Shown: positions 1 through 7,551, numbered from the stretch's first letter. The stretch: DNA of 17,025 nucleotides from an uncultured Actinomycetes bacterium (GCA_937888775.1 CALAQT010000317.1:1-17025), one strand, 5' to 3'. Program-made: numbers and translations. Notes: a model not told the origin generated them from the letters alone.

Positions 1-609
1 CACACGCCGCGTTTGGATCTCGATGAAGAACAGGACGTAGATCCGCCGCAGCGACGCCGTCTCGACGGTGAAGAAGTCGCACGCGATCATGCTATGAGCT
101 TGCTGGCGGATGAACCCTCGCCAGGAGGGGCCGCTTCGCCGCGGCGCGGGTCCAAGACTGTGAGCCTTGAGGATGTTGCGCACCGAGGTCTCCGAGACCG
201 AAACCCCGAGCTTTGCCAGCTCGCCGACGATCCGCCGATGGCCCCAGCGCGGGTTCTCGCGTGCAAGGCGCACTACCAGCGCTACGAGATTCCCATCGAG
301 CGCTGGCCGTCCCGGACGCCCGGAATCGAAGGTCCAGCGGCGCCTGACCATCCGCCTATGCCAGCGCAACAGCGTCGCTGGCCGAACGCCGAACGCTGTC
401 GACCAGCGAGCGCGAGGCAGCGCCCGAGAACACGCGGCAAGCAGCGCCCGATCGTGCTCCTGGTAGCGGACCCGCCGGCCCTGGCGTCGCAGCACCCTGA
501 GCTCATGGCGCAGCACGAGGATCTCAAGCTCCTTCGCGTCACGCGAGCGACAGAGCAGAACGAGCAGCTCGACGATCCGGCCAAGCGCCAAGTACAGAAA
601 CGAGAGCAC
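1..609 (-). CDS. Integrase-core transposase, N-terminal part (runs off window)
   Basis: The minus strand is open from a GTG at 609 to base 1 (203 codons), and the gene continues past the left edge. A good ribosome site (GGAGGTGA) lies just upstream of the GTG. The protein starts LSFLYLALGRIVELLVLLCR. A helix-turn-helix region follows (about residues 75-150, with WGHRRIVGELAKLG), then a linker (LKAHSLGPAPRR), then the start of an rve-type DDE domain with IACDFFTVET, whose Asp would be the first catalytic acidic residue, and VLFFIEIQTRRV. This layout is known from IS481/IS3-like integrase-core proteins that are abundant in actinobacteria. It would cut and rejoin DNA for transposition. No internal stop is seen, so the visible part looks intact; the other two catalytic residues lie outside the window. 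The long plus-strand reading over the same bases is its antisense shadow. Confidence 0.88.
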   Translation of the reverse strand, partial: MLSFLYLALGRIVELLVLLCRSRDAKELEILVLRHELRVLRRQGRRVRYQEHDRALLAACSRALPRARWSTAFGVRPATLLRWHRRMVRRRWTFDSGRPGRPALDGNLVALVVRLARENPRWGHRRIVGELAKLGVSVSETSVRNILKAHSLGPAPRRSGPSWRGFIRQQAHSMIACDFFTVETASLRRIYVLFFIEIQTRRV

Positions 610-731
610 GCGTCACCTCCGGTCGGCGAACAACGGTCCATCAAGCTACTGAGCAGCAGTGGCCGCCGCCGCCTCCACGTGCCCATCATTCATAAGGCGG
701 CTACGTGCAGGCCGGATTTATGCGCCCTACG

Positions 732-826
732 GGGAGGGTGCTACCTGCACCCTCCCGCAAACGGGCGATACGGACGCTAAAGCTGCTTCGCAAAACCGGA
801 GCAAGTGCGTGCCGAAGTCAGCGTCC
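732..826 (+). promoter_or_regulatory. Structured 5' leader upstream of the LPFTG gene (riboswitch-like candidate)
   Basis: Two strong RNA folds lie in the gene-free stretch 610-915. The first is a perfect 10-bp stem, GGGAGGGTGC (732-741) with GCACCCTCCC (747-756) and a TACCT loop. Between and after it comes GCAAACGGGCGATACGG, then GACGCTAAAGC (773-783). The second fold pairs GGACGCT (772-778) with AGCGTCC (820-826), or alternatively GCTG-CTTCG with CGAAG-t-CAGC. The order GCAAA, short helix, GACGC-AAAGC resembles the core of the c-di-GMP-I (GEMM) riboswitch. However, there is an extra T, the helix between is weak, and the usual 3' half is not clear. The structured leader is seen directly; the ligand is a guess. 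The rest of 610-915 holds nothing recognisable. Confidence 0.4.
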
Positions 827-915
827 TTCTACCCAGATCGGCCCGTGGTCTTATACGGATGGACCGCCGACTGCTGTGTCATACGTTCGAGACCCATAAA
901 AGGAAAGGGCGCGCC

Positions 916-1299
916 ATGCCCCGGTTCAGTAGGTCCCACAGGCTCTCGGTCCAGCCAGTCGCTTTGTGTCTGGCGGTAGTGCTCGTGGTGCCGACGACGG
1001 CTTTTGCGGCTAACACCACGACCGGCTACAACCAGACGCCGCCGACACCGACCACGACCGGCTACAACCAGACGCCGCCGACACCGACCACTGGGGCGTC
1101 GCCGACCACTGGGGCGTCGCCGAGCGCCGGGACGTCGCCGTCGAAAGAAACAAGCAAGCCGACGACCCCGGCAAAAAGCGCGACAGCAAGCACGCTGCCT
1201 TTCACGGGACTCGACCTTCGGTGGACGGTCGGGATTGGCCTGCTCCTGATGGGCATGGGCTTCTCAATCGTCACGGTGCAGCGTCGCCAACGCCGGTAG
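916..1299 (+). CDS. Small secreted LPxTG (LPFTG) cell-wall-anchored protein
   Basis: A 127-aa precursor. The ATG at 916 is chosen because AGGAAAGGG (901-909) precedes it at good spacing and because a signal peptide begins there. Residues 1-31 are a basic start, a hydrophobic core (VALCLAVVLVV) and a likely cleavage site after AFA. Residues 33-90 are a low-complexity Thr/Pro/Ser/Gly stretch built from two exact 36-bp repeats and three 18-bp repeats. The C-terminus is a full sorting signal: LPFTG at about 94-98, a hydrophobic segment to about 121 and the tail RRQRR. A sortase would cut between T and G and link the protein to peptidoglycan. The mature part is only a short flexible stalk with no domain, so its role is unknown. 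It may be regulated by the structured leader upstream. It converges on the next gene. Confidence 0.85.
   Translation: MPRFSRSHRLSVQPVALCLAVVLVVPTTAFAANTTTGYNQTPPTPTTTGYNQTPPTPTTGASPTTGASPSAGTSPSKETSKPTTPAKSATASTLPFTGLDLRWTVGIGLLLMGMGFSIVTVQRRQRR
1015..1140 (+). repeat. In-frame tandem repeats in the LPFTG gene (2 x 36 bp, 3 x 18 bp)
   Basis: The 36-bp unit at 1015-1050 is repeated exactly at 1051-1086 and encodes TTTGYNQTPPTP-type units. It is followed by an 18-bp unit at 1087-1104, repeated exactly at 1105-1122 (TTGASP), and a diverged third copy at 1123-1140 (SAGTSP). All units are multiples of three bases, so copy-number change would lengthen or shorten the stalk without a frameshift. Confidence 0.9.
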
Positions 1300-1336
1300 C
1301 ACTGGTCGCTGAACGACTCAGACGCTCGAAGAGAAA

Positions 1337-1370
1337 GGAGCCAAGCAGCCGCCGGAGTCACTTGGGCTCC
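1337..1370. terminator. Probable bidirectional terminator between convergent genes
   Basis: GGAGCCAAG (1337-1345) pairs with CTTgGGCTCC (1361-1370) with a single-base bulge and a 15-base loop. It lies exactly between the ends of two convergent genes (stops at 1299 and 1379). There is no clear T tract, as is common in GC-rich actinobacteria. Confidence 0.5.
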
Positions 1371-1378
1371 ATGCGCCG

Positions 1379-1612
1379 CTACCTCGGCTCGCGGGGCCAG
1401 CGGAGGCTACACCCGTGGAGGTGCAGGTAGGACTGGACCTGCTCGACACGGATGGTCGGCGACAAGCGCCCGTTCGGTTGCACCCGCAACAACCGGCCGT
1501 CCGGTCGGCGCACGATGGCCGCGCCGTAGCGGGTGCTCAGCACCTTGTGACCCTGGGGGAGCTTCTCCATGCAGCGGACCTGCCGCTGTGTCAGCAGGTG
1601 GGTGCCGGACAT
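1379..1612 (-). CDS. Conserved small hypothetical protein (77 aa)
   Basis: The ATG at 1612 has a near-perfect AAGGAGG five bases upstream, which decides the start. The protein begins MSGTHLLTQRQVRCMEKLP. Its centre reads VLSTRYGAAIVRRPDGRLLR, then VQPNGRLSPTIRVEQVQSYL, then HLHG. From memory, small actinobacterial proteins of unknown function carry the same pattern, a small beta-rich unit with PDGR-x-LR-x-QPNGR followed by VQSYLHVHG. They usually end at about that HG, so the last ten or so residues here (CSLRWPREPR) look like a local extension. There are no cysteine pairs, signal peptide or membrane segments, so it is probably cytoplasmic. No function can be assigned. It ends facing the LPFTG gene. 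Confidence 0.75.
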   Translation of the reverse strand: MSGTHLLTQRQVRCMEKLPQGHKVLSTRYGAAIVRRPDGRLLRVQPNGRLSPTIRVEQVQSYLHLHGCSLRWPREPR

Positions 1613-1881
1613 GTCAACCTCCTTCATCGCCTCCCTCCGATGCAGGACCCGCGAATGGCAGGAAGGAACGGATCGAATCTGCTACGAGAACCTCGCGTGT
1701 CCCGTCGTAGCTGCCCCTTCGGCGTAGCGCAAACTCACGTCTCTCGTCGGGGGGAACCTCGCACTTTGCGGGGGAAATCTCGCGCGAGTCCGCCGGGGAC
1801 CACGCGCTTTTCGCCAAAGGGCCACCGGTGTCAGCACCCGGTCTAGTCGGCTTCATACTACGGGGGTCTAGTAAATAGGGG
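1613..1881. other. Gene-free stretch with two short direct repeats
   Basis: No supported gene. GGGGAACCTCGC (1751-1762) and GGGGAAATCTCGC (1771-1783) are near-repeats 20 bp apart. This could be terminal-repeat debris of a mobile element (IS21-like ends carry such repeats), but no transposase supports it. The stretch ends at CTAGTAAATAGGGGTCAG, which directly abuts the IS630 stop codon and probably contains that element's right end. Confidence 0.3.
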
Positions 1882-2470
1882 TCAGGCGGCGGCGTAGGTG
1901 ACGTGTTGCTCTTGGAGGTAGCGGGCGACGAGTCGTGGTGTTTGTTGGCGTGAGCGGAGGTATGTGCGTGTCTCTGAGAGGAGGTGCGCGAGGTCTCGTG
2001 GGCGGCGTCGGCCGAGGGCGTTCGCCTTGACGTCGTTGTTGAGCATCTCGGCGGGGTTGATCTCGGGGCTGTAGCCGGGCAGGGAGTGCATCTCGATCAG
2101 ATCAGGGTGGGCGGCGACCCAGTCGCGCACAATGCGAGCGCGATGGGCAGGGTGCCCGTCGATGATGAGCACGATCTTCTTGCCGTCGGCTTGACGCAGG
2201 AGGCGTTTGATGAAGTCCAGGAACACTGGTCCTGTGAAGCGCTCGGAAAAGACCCGGAAGCGCAGCGTGCCGGTGTTGCCCACGGCGGCGATCATGTTCG
2301 TCCGAAAACGCTGACCGGTGCCCTTGACGACGGGGGTGCGGCCCACCGGCGCCCAGCTGGCGCCTGACTGGTGGTCAGAGCGCAGTCCCATCTCATCGGC
2401 CCACAGGATCTCTGCGCCCTGCTGGTGGGCGCGACGCTCAATCTCCGGATAGCGCTCCTCGACCCACGGC
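1882..2470 (-). pseudogene. IS630-family transposase, C-terminal part only
   Basis: About 195 C-terminal residues of a DDE_3-type IS630 transposase remain. The three catalytic blocks are present in order: WADEMGLRSDHQ (first Asp), VLIIDGHPAHR (second Asp) and LPGYSPEINPAE (Glu). GTGQRFRTNMIAAVGNTGTL lies between the first two. The intact family has about 340 residues, with paired N-terminal helix-turn-helix domains that are absent here. Upstream, the match stops near WVEERYPEIE (about 2467-2475), where IS3 sequence begins on the other strand. The longer open reading to 2502 therefore runs into foreign DNA. The catalytic core is complete but the DNA-binding half is lost, so it is most likely non-functional. 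Confidence 0.85.
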
Positions 2471-2721
2471 TGGCGCTTGAGAGCGGCCGTCCGGTCGCGC
2501 ATGTTGCCGATGACCTCGGGATCGCGCCTGAGACGTTGCGCAAAGCGGTCAGACAGGCCGAGGCCGATAGCGGCAACCGGGGCGACCTGCTGACGAGCCA
2601 GGAGCGCGAGGAGATCAAACGGCTGCGTCGTGAGGTCTTCGAGTTGCGCCGAGCGAACGAGATCCTTAGGTTCGCCTCGGTGTTTTTCGCCAAGGAGCTC
2701 GACCCAGACCGAACGAAGTGA
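2467..2721 (+). pseudogene. IS3-family OrfA, 5'-truncated
   Basis: From about 2467 the plus strand reads RLALESGRPVAHVADDLGI, then APETLRKAVRQAE, then a leucine-zipper-like tail (REEIKRLRREVFELRRANEI, then LRFASVFFAKELD). This is the OrfA of an IS3-type element: a helix-turn-helix followed by a coiled coil. The first 15-20 residues with the usual start are missing, replaced by the antisense of the IS630 remnant. The stop at 2719-2721 overlaps the GTG start of OrfB, the normal arrangement for programmed frameshifting in this family. Confidence 0.85.
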
Positions 2722-3102
2722 GCGCCTACGTGCAGGAGCACCGGGAGCGCTTCGGGGTCGAGCCCATCTGCAAGACCCTGGGCGTGTCGGCGTCCGCCTA
2801 CTACCAGCGAAGGACCGGGCAGCGTTCGGCCCGCCAGGTCGAGGACGAGCGGCTGCTCGAGCGGATCCGCGAGACGCACAAGAAGAACTACGAGGCCGAC
2901 GGCTACCGCCGGACCTGGAAGGCGCTGCTGCGGGCCGGCGAGCAGGCCCCGCGCTGTCAGGTGCAGCGGCTGATGGCTGCCAACGGTATCCGGGGAGCGA
3001 AGCGCCGCGGGAAGCCTTGGCGGACCACGACGCCTGATCCCGATGCTGCCAGACGCCCGGACCTCGTTGAGCGGGACTTCACCGCCAGCAGCCCGAACGA
3101 AC
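2718..3102 (+). pseudogene. IS3-family OrfB, truncated before the catalytic domain
   Basis: It begins at GTG 2718 overlapping the OrfA stop. It reads MSAYVQEHRERFGVEPICKT, then LGVSASAYYQRR, then a helix-turn-helix (RIRETHKKNYEADGYRRTWK) and VQRLMAANGIRGAKRRGKPW. The match ends at ERDFTASSPNE (about 3102). An intact OrfB continues with an LWVADFTY-like block that carries the first catalytic Asp; here the frame instead runs into unrelated sequence and stops at 3131. The whole DDE domain (about 150 residues) is gone. With the missing OrfA start, the IS3 copy is cut at both ends. Confidence 0.85.
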
Positions 3103-3241
3103 GCTTATCAAGCACGTGGTCCCGGGCTTGAGTCCCGGCGCGGCGCGGGTCGAGAGGATTCCCCTGCGAAACAGTGATTGGCTGCTGCAATCGAAGGGCG
3201 GCGAGTTGGCCGTGCCTCGGGCGCACCACCTAAGCACTCTC

Positions 3242-3275
3242 AGACGGCATGCGCAGGGCGCGTGCGCGGCCGTCT
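3242..3275 (-). terminator. Stem-loop at the 3' end of the CHAT gene
   Basis: AGACGGC (3242-3248) pairs with GCCGTCT (3269-3275), with a second inner stem GCGCA (3251-3255)/TGCGC (3263-3267). The hairpin begins at the stop codon of the minus-strand CHAT gene, as expected for its terminator. No T tract follows. Confidence 0.55.
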
Positions 3276-6001
3276 CATCCCGTCAACGTGAAGCCCCCCC
3301 ACATCATAGGGTGCGCAAGGCCGCTATCGCGCACCGCGAGTTGTGCCGACCGCAGAGCCGCGGCAATATTGCTCAGACCGTGAGAAAGGTCCCAGTGTTC
3401 ATAGAAACGGTCAAATAGAGCGGCTGTGGCGGCTTGATCTACAGGCCACTGGGCGGCGACAACTGCCTTCGCCGATGTCCCGTAGAACAGGCCGGGAAAG
3501 CCGAACGTCTCGTCTGGTGTGCCGGACGACACCATTGCGCTCGCGCAGCTCGACAAGACAATCAGATCGAGGTCCAGCATTTCGAGCCGGTGCAGTGCTC
3601 TCATGCGTACCACGGTCCCAGGAGCGAGCTCGAAGCCGCTTTCGATCGGGTTGTGGTCGTCAAGGAAGCCATGTGCCGAAATGTGCGCGACATTGCATCG
3701 CGCAAGCTCTGAAATAAACGCGTCTGCCGTCGCCGCGTGGCTGCGGAGCACGGCGGCTCCGCCAAAGCTTCGAAGAAACGCCTGCGCCTCCTGCTCGGAC
3801 GTCCTGTTGTCCAAGCCCGCTCCCTCGACTAGGAGCGCGCGCCAGGAATCCTCGCTCGGGCGCTGTCTGGCGTGTAGTCTCAGTGCCGCACTCGGCAGGT
3901 AAGAGATAGCCGTAGTATCCAACGCATAGACGCGACCCGATTGGGTCCGCGTCCACGCGATGTGAATTGGGAGCAGTCCCATCAGGCCGAGGGGAATTAT
4001 CCGGATCCACGGCGCGCCGTCCGTCGCCTCCAGAAGGCTTTCAACGGCGGCCTGCCACAGCCACTCTCCGAGGTCGTCCAGTTGGTGCGCCCAGCCGCCG
4101 CTGGCGAACGGATCGCGTCCGTCCATGAGGGAGTCGCGTAAGTCGAGCGCGCGTTCGTTCACCGCGTCGTGTTGCAGGCCTGGCAGGCTGACACACTTCG
4201 GTGCGTCGTCCGTCGGTGTCTTCAAGATCAGCAGCGACCCTGATGTCGGCCCGCACGCGATATACGCGAGCGGCGCTTCATCGGCAGCGTCTCGCAGATC
4301 GCGAAACGGAACGCGTCTGGGGAAGCTCGCAAAGCCTGGCTGTGAGCGGATCCTCTCCCTAGCGGCCCTCAGTTTTGACGTCGCCTCGTCAAGACGCAGG
4401 GTGATGTCTTCGAGCTGAGTCCACGGAAGTTCCCCACCACCGTCGAGCGCCTCCTCAACAACGCTCCGCTGGGCGTGGAATGCTCGACTGTAATCGTGCG
4501 CCAGCGTCGAGTTGCCACTCGAAGCGAGCTCGGCAAGCTCAGCGTCTGGTGTCGCCGACAGCTGGTGGCCCACCGAGCGCTCGGACTCGGCGATCTCGAT
4601 GGCGCGGACAGCCTGACCAGCGGCTGCTAGTGATGCGACTGCGAAGGACTGGGGCTCGCTCATCTGCGCGAGCCAGTAGGCGACGAGACCTCCGAGCCCT
4701 GGTTCGCGACTGAGATCTCGGCCAGCCTCGACCGCCGTAAGGTAAGGGCCTGATGCCTGTCGCTGTCCCACTAACTGCTCGGTGTAACGTGCCCAGTCGA
4801 CGGCGGCCGCGAAACAGAGTGCCGGATTGCGCGCTCTCAGCTCGTCGCAACAGGTGCGCCAGATCAATGTGCCGAGCGTGGCGTAGCTACGATTCTCGAG
4901 GCGGTGTCCGGCAGTGGCGAACTCCTGAGCGCAGGTGAGCAGGAGTTCAAAGTTGGGACGGGATAGCGGAATGCTGTTTGCGAGTCCGTTGATGAGTAGC
5001 TGCGAGACCTCGGTCGCCGTGCTGGGGGAGTCTGAGTCTCGTTGGGTGAGTTGAGATGCCAACTGCCTGCTGCACTCGCTGAGCGTGTAGCCGTCACCCG
5101 TGGCCGTGGCGTCCTGAACAGCCTCGTGTGAAGCCTCAATGGCGATGTCGAGCTCGGCTTGGCGGTTCGCGGGATCGCTCGAATGTAGGAGCCAGTTGAA
5201 CTGGCCAATGAGCGTGTTCATCTCGATGACGAGATCGGGCCTTGGCTCGAGCAGGTCGCCAGCGGCAAGGTTAGGGGCGATAGAGAGCAATGTGCTCGCG
5301 ATCTGCATGTCCTCAGCGAAGCGACGGTGGTTGGTCACGATTGTGTTCGCGCGTCTTGCGGTGATCAACGCCGCGCGTACACGAGTGAGTAGGGCCTCGA
5401 GGGAGAGAAGCGCAGCGGCGGGATCGCTGAGGTCAAGTGCATCGCACTGAGCACCCACACGGGTGGCGAGGAGGGCGGAGAGCTCGCCCGCGATGAGGTC
5501 GGTGCAGATACCGCTTCGCATCGTCGCCACCTGTGCGAGCAGGACGCCGGCGGAGACTGCCGGCATGGCCGGCAAACCAGGTAAGTCTTTGGCACGCATC
5601 GCGAGTGCGAAGGCATAGCCGAAGTCGTCTCTGCTCATTGTTACAACCGCGCGCCTTAACCAAAGCTGCGCGCCATGATAGAGCCGTCCGAATTCGTCAT
5701 CGGCTGGCTGATCACGGGCATTTAGCGTCCAATCCGCTGCGCGTTCGCAGGCGGCGGTCCGTTCCCCAAGGCGGGTCCCGCGCAGATCGGCTATTGCCGC
5801 TACGTCGAAGGTAGTGACAGGCGCGAGCACCGAGCAAATCAACGACTCTATGTTGCTTGCGGCGAGATCGTCAGCTTCGATCTCGGGAGTCCGAATGCCT
5901 GGCGTCACGAAACCGACGGGGTAGATCTTGAAGGCGACTGAATCTGATCGGCCATCAACCGAAAGGCCGTGTTCAGCAGGGAAGGATGGTGGGTCGGGCA
6001 T
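3275..6001 (-). CDS. CHAT-domain caspase-like protease with long helical N-terminal region
   Basis: A 908-aa protein taken from the ATG at 6001 (MPDPPSFPAEHG). An upstream in-frame ATG at 6145 would add low-quality sequence, and neither start has a strong ribosome site. Residues about 1-570 are mostly helical and Ala/Leu-rich, resembling the TPR-like repeat halves of TPR-CHAT proteins, although no clean TPR consensus was found. The CHAT domain covers about 577-905: a beta strand PLAYIACG, IIPLGLMGLLPIHIAW, then VAHISAHGFLD with the catalytic His at about 777 and LDLIVLSSCASA with the catalytic Cys at about 819. FGFPGLFYGTSAKAVVAAQW and a closing HPMMWGGFTLTG follow. The His-Cys dyad is intact, so an active cysteine peptidase is likely. 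CHAT proteases are known as triggered effectors in bacterial defence (Craspase, gasdermin activation). The gene is divergent from a small unknown protein. No CRISPR or gasdermin gene is visible. Confidence 0.88.
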   Translation of the reverse strand: MPDPPSFPAEHGLSVDGRSDSVAFKIYPVGFVTPGIRTPEIEADDLAASNIESLICSVLAPVTTFDVAAIADLRGTRLGERTAACERAADWTLNARDQPADDEFGRLYHGAQLWLRRAVVTMSRDDFGYAFALAMRAKDLPGLPAMPAVSAGVLLAQVATMRSGICTDLIAGELSALLATRVGAQCDALDLSDPAAALLSLEALLTRVRAALITARRANTIVTNHRRFAEDMQIASTLLSIAPNLAAGDLLEPRPDLVIEMNTLIGQFNWLLHSSDPANRQAELDIAIEASHEAVQDATATGDGYTLSECSRQLASQLTQRDSDSPSTATEVSQLLINGLANSIPLSRPNFELLLTCAQEFATAGHRLENRSYATLGTLIWRTCCDELRARNPALCFAAAVDWARYTEQLVGQRQASGPYLTAVEAGRDLSREPGLGGLVAYWLAQMSEPQSFAVASLAAAGQAVRAIEIAESERSVGHQLSATPDAELAELASSGNSTLAHDYSRAFHAQRSVVEEALDGGGELPWTQLEDITLRLDEATSKLRAARERIRSQPGFASFPRRVPFRDLRDAADEAPLAYIACGPTSGSLLILKTPTDDAPKCVSLPGLQHDAVNERALDLRDSLMDGRDPFASGGWAHQLDDLGEWLWQAAVESLLEATDGAPWIRIIPLGLMGLLPIHIAWTRTQSGRVYALDTTAISYLPSAALRLHARQRPSEDSWRALLVEGAGLDNRTSEQEAQAFLRSFGGAAVLRSHAATADAFISELARCNVAHISAHGFLDDHNPIESGFELAPGTVVRMRALHRLEMLDLDLIVLSSCASAMVSSGTPDETFGFPGLFYGTSAKAVVAAQWPVDQAATAALFDRFYEHWDLSHGLSNIAAALRSAQLAVRDSGLAHPMMWGGFTLTG

Positions 6002-6192
6002 AGTTTCTAGCGACGATGACTTGCCTGAGCTTCGACGGCTGTGCTCTCGCGATCGGTAAACAATGGTGCAACGCCACCGCCCGGGAGAGCCGCAAAGGCT
6101 ACCGGCTCGCGCACCCGACGCAGCCACTGCCCAGGGGGAGGGCACGCGAGGAACGCGATGCCCTACGGTGCGTGCACGGTACGATCCGCGCG

Positions 6193-6624
6193 ATGTCGTT
6201 ACCTACAACAACGGTTGCGATCGGGGCGGTGGTGCCAGCTAGCCGCCGCGCGGCTGTCGTGGCGTCGTTCGAGGAGGCAGGTTGCTGTGTCGAGGCCTTC
6301 TCGCCATTTGCCGCGAAGGGCGGCGAGGCGTCCCAATGGATCGTTGAAGTAGCTCTCAAAGAAACGATCGACGGCTTCTTTCTGGCCTTGGGAGCTGCAG
6401 CCTTCGGCGCGTTGCTGCGAGCAGTGTGCGTGGGGGATGGCGAAGAGACCGGCCGACTCGACTTGGTAGATTGCGCCTCGAAACGCGTCTCGCTGCTGGG
6501 CCCTCTGCCCGAGGCTGCGCTGAACGCGCTGGGTGACATTGAGTGGCGCAGCATTCGCGGGGGTTGGCTGACCTGGCACGCCGACCGCAGCGAATGGGTG
6601 CTTGACGAGTCCGCTGCTGGATAA
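6193..6624 (+). CDS. Unrecognised 143-aa protein with one hydrophobic helix, divergent from CHAT protease
   Basis: The start is taken at ATG 6193 (MSLPTTTVAIGAVV). An in-frame GTG at 6172 is possible and neither has a clear ribosome site; translation upstream of about 6170 looks non-coding. The N-terminal part (1-55) looks like alternating strand and helix (TVAIGAVV, RRAAVVASFEEAG, WIVEVALKE). Residues about 59-79 are hydrophobic (DGFFLALGAAAFGALLRAVC) and could be a buried or membrane-inserting helix. The last 60 residues read RLDLVDCASKRVSLLGPLPE, then IRGGWLTWHADRSEW. From memory, unannotated actinobacterial proteins share a similar ending (a loop of the type G-x-L-x-W followed by W). It shares a 191-bp divergent promoter region with the CHAT protease, so co-regulation and a functional pair are inferred. 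It could be a regulator, the protease substrate or a membrane effector. Confidence 0.6.
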   Translation: MSLPTTTVAIGAVVPASRRAAVVASFEEAGCCVEAFSPFAAKGGEASQWIVEVALKETIDGFFLALGAAAFGALLRAVCVGDGEETGRLDLVDCASKRVSLLGPLPEAALNALGDIEWRSIRGGWLTWHADRSEWVLDESAAG

Positions 6625-6978
6625 GCGCCGTGGGTTTGGGCCGTCCGGAGCTCTAAGCAGGCGGCGTCCACGATGCCAGTCTGGGTATCGGAGAGTGGCT
6701 GCCGCCCGCGTTAGCCGCGTCGCGGATCAGCTCAGGTTGGCGAAATCTCCCCCGCGGCGTTGGTTGGCTTCGAACTCGATTTATGGCTCTCGCGCCCGTT
6801 GGGGCCGTCAAGCAGGTTCGCTGCCCGATGCACGGTCACCCATCGCGGGTCGAGGTAGGGCGCACTCCCAGGGCCAGGCCCATATGGTCCGGTGGGACGA
6901 CCGCGAGACCGCATACCGCTCGCCGAGAACCGGCCATTTCAGGCGGCATTTCCTCTGCCCGACTCGGAACTGGCTTCA

Positions 6979-7006
6979 CGCGGGACACCGCCCAAGGTGT
7001 CCCGCG
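6979..7006. repeat. Perfect 11-bp inverted repeat
   Basis: CGCGGGACACC (6979-6989) and GGTGTCCCGCG (6996-7006) are exact complements around GCCCAA. It is a very stable hairpin in RNA and could be a terminator or a protein-binding palindrome. The nearest plus-strand gene ends 355 bp upstream, so it is not an obvious gene-end terminator. Confidence 0.7.
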
Positions 7007-7331
7007 CTTCCGGTTTCAGGGTCCCCCGTTTGCAGGGCATTTCGGGCGCGGGCCTGGTGCGTTTGCGGAACTGCGGCCGCTTGGTTGACCGCACACAAAG
7101 AGAGCCGGTTTCGCACTCGGGTGCGGCGTGGGTCGCGATGACCCCACCGCAGCCCCGGCAACCTCTGACACCCCGTTCAGGTCCGAGCGCCCCCCGTTAC
7201 CGAGCATCCCTGGAGGGCCTCTTTAGTGGGTCAGAGTGGTATTTCGCTCTGGGGAGCCATATCTCGGCTCCGCTGGCAGGGAAGCTGTACCGGCCAGCTG
7301 CGAACGATATCGGGCCATGGGGACGGGACCC

Positions 7332-7352
7332 TGCTCCCACGTTGCTCCCACG
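7332..7352 (+). repeat. Two direct repeats TGCTCCCACG, 11 bp apart
   Basis: TGCTCCCACG occurs at 7332-7341 and 7343-7352, so starts are 11 bp (one helical turn) apart, about 30 bp before a tRNA-His-like half. Repeats of this size and phase next to an att site are typical of tyrosine-integrase arm-type sites. That role is inferred. Confidence 0.5.
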
Positions 7353-7383
7353 GCCACGTCTCGGCGCTCCGTCCGCCCGCCGT

Positions 7384-7425
7384 TTGTGGTCCAGGCGGTC
7401 GTGGGTTTGAGGCCCTCGCTCGGCC
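7384..7425 (+). pseudogene. tRNA-His-like 3' half, diverged (possible att scar)
   Basis: Anticodon loop TTGTGGT with GTG anticodon (7384-7390), stem strand CCAGG, variable CGGTC, T arm GTGGG-TTTGAGG-CCCTC, acceptor strand GCTCGGC, then C (7425). The preceding bases cannot form the 5' stem strand, so the 5' half is absent. The T loop and one T-stem pair are damaged, so it is more degraded than the copy at 7552. Confidence 0.5.
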
Positions 7426-7551
7426 TTCTAAAGCTCGGCTACCCTTCCTGGCTGCGCCGATGGCTGATCCGTTTGGAGAGAGGCCAACGCCGCAGAGGCC
7501 GCACGACAACGAGCGGGTCAACGGGATTGGCGTTCCAGTCGCCTTGCCAGG

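Noticed and set aside
13..780. Long plus-strand reading over the left end
   Set aside because: It is the antisense of the integrase-core transposase at 1-609, whose minus-strand motifs and ribosome site are clear.
3103..3145. T-arm-like CCGGG-CTTGAGT-CCCGG just after the IS3 OrfB break
   Set aside because: The stem is good, but the loop lacks the canonical TTC and no anticodon or acceptor part can be assigned, so I do not call it a tRNA remnant.
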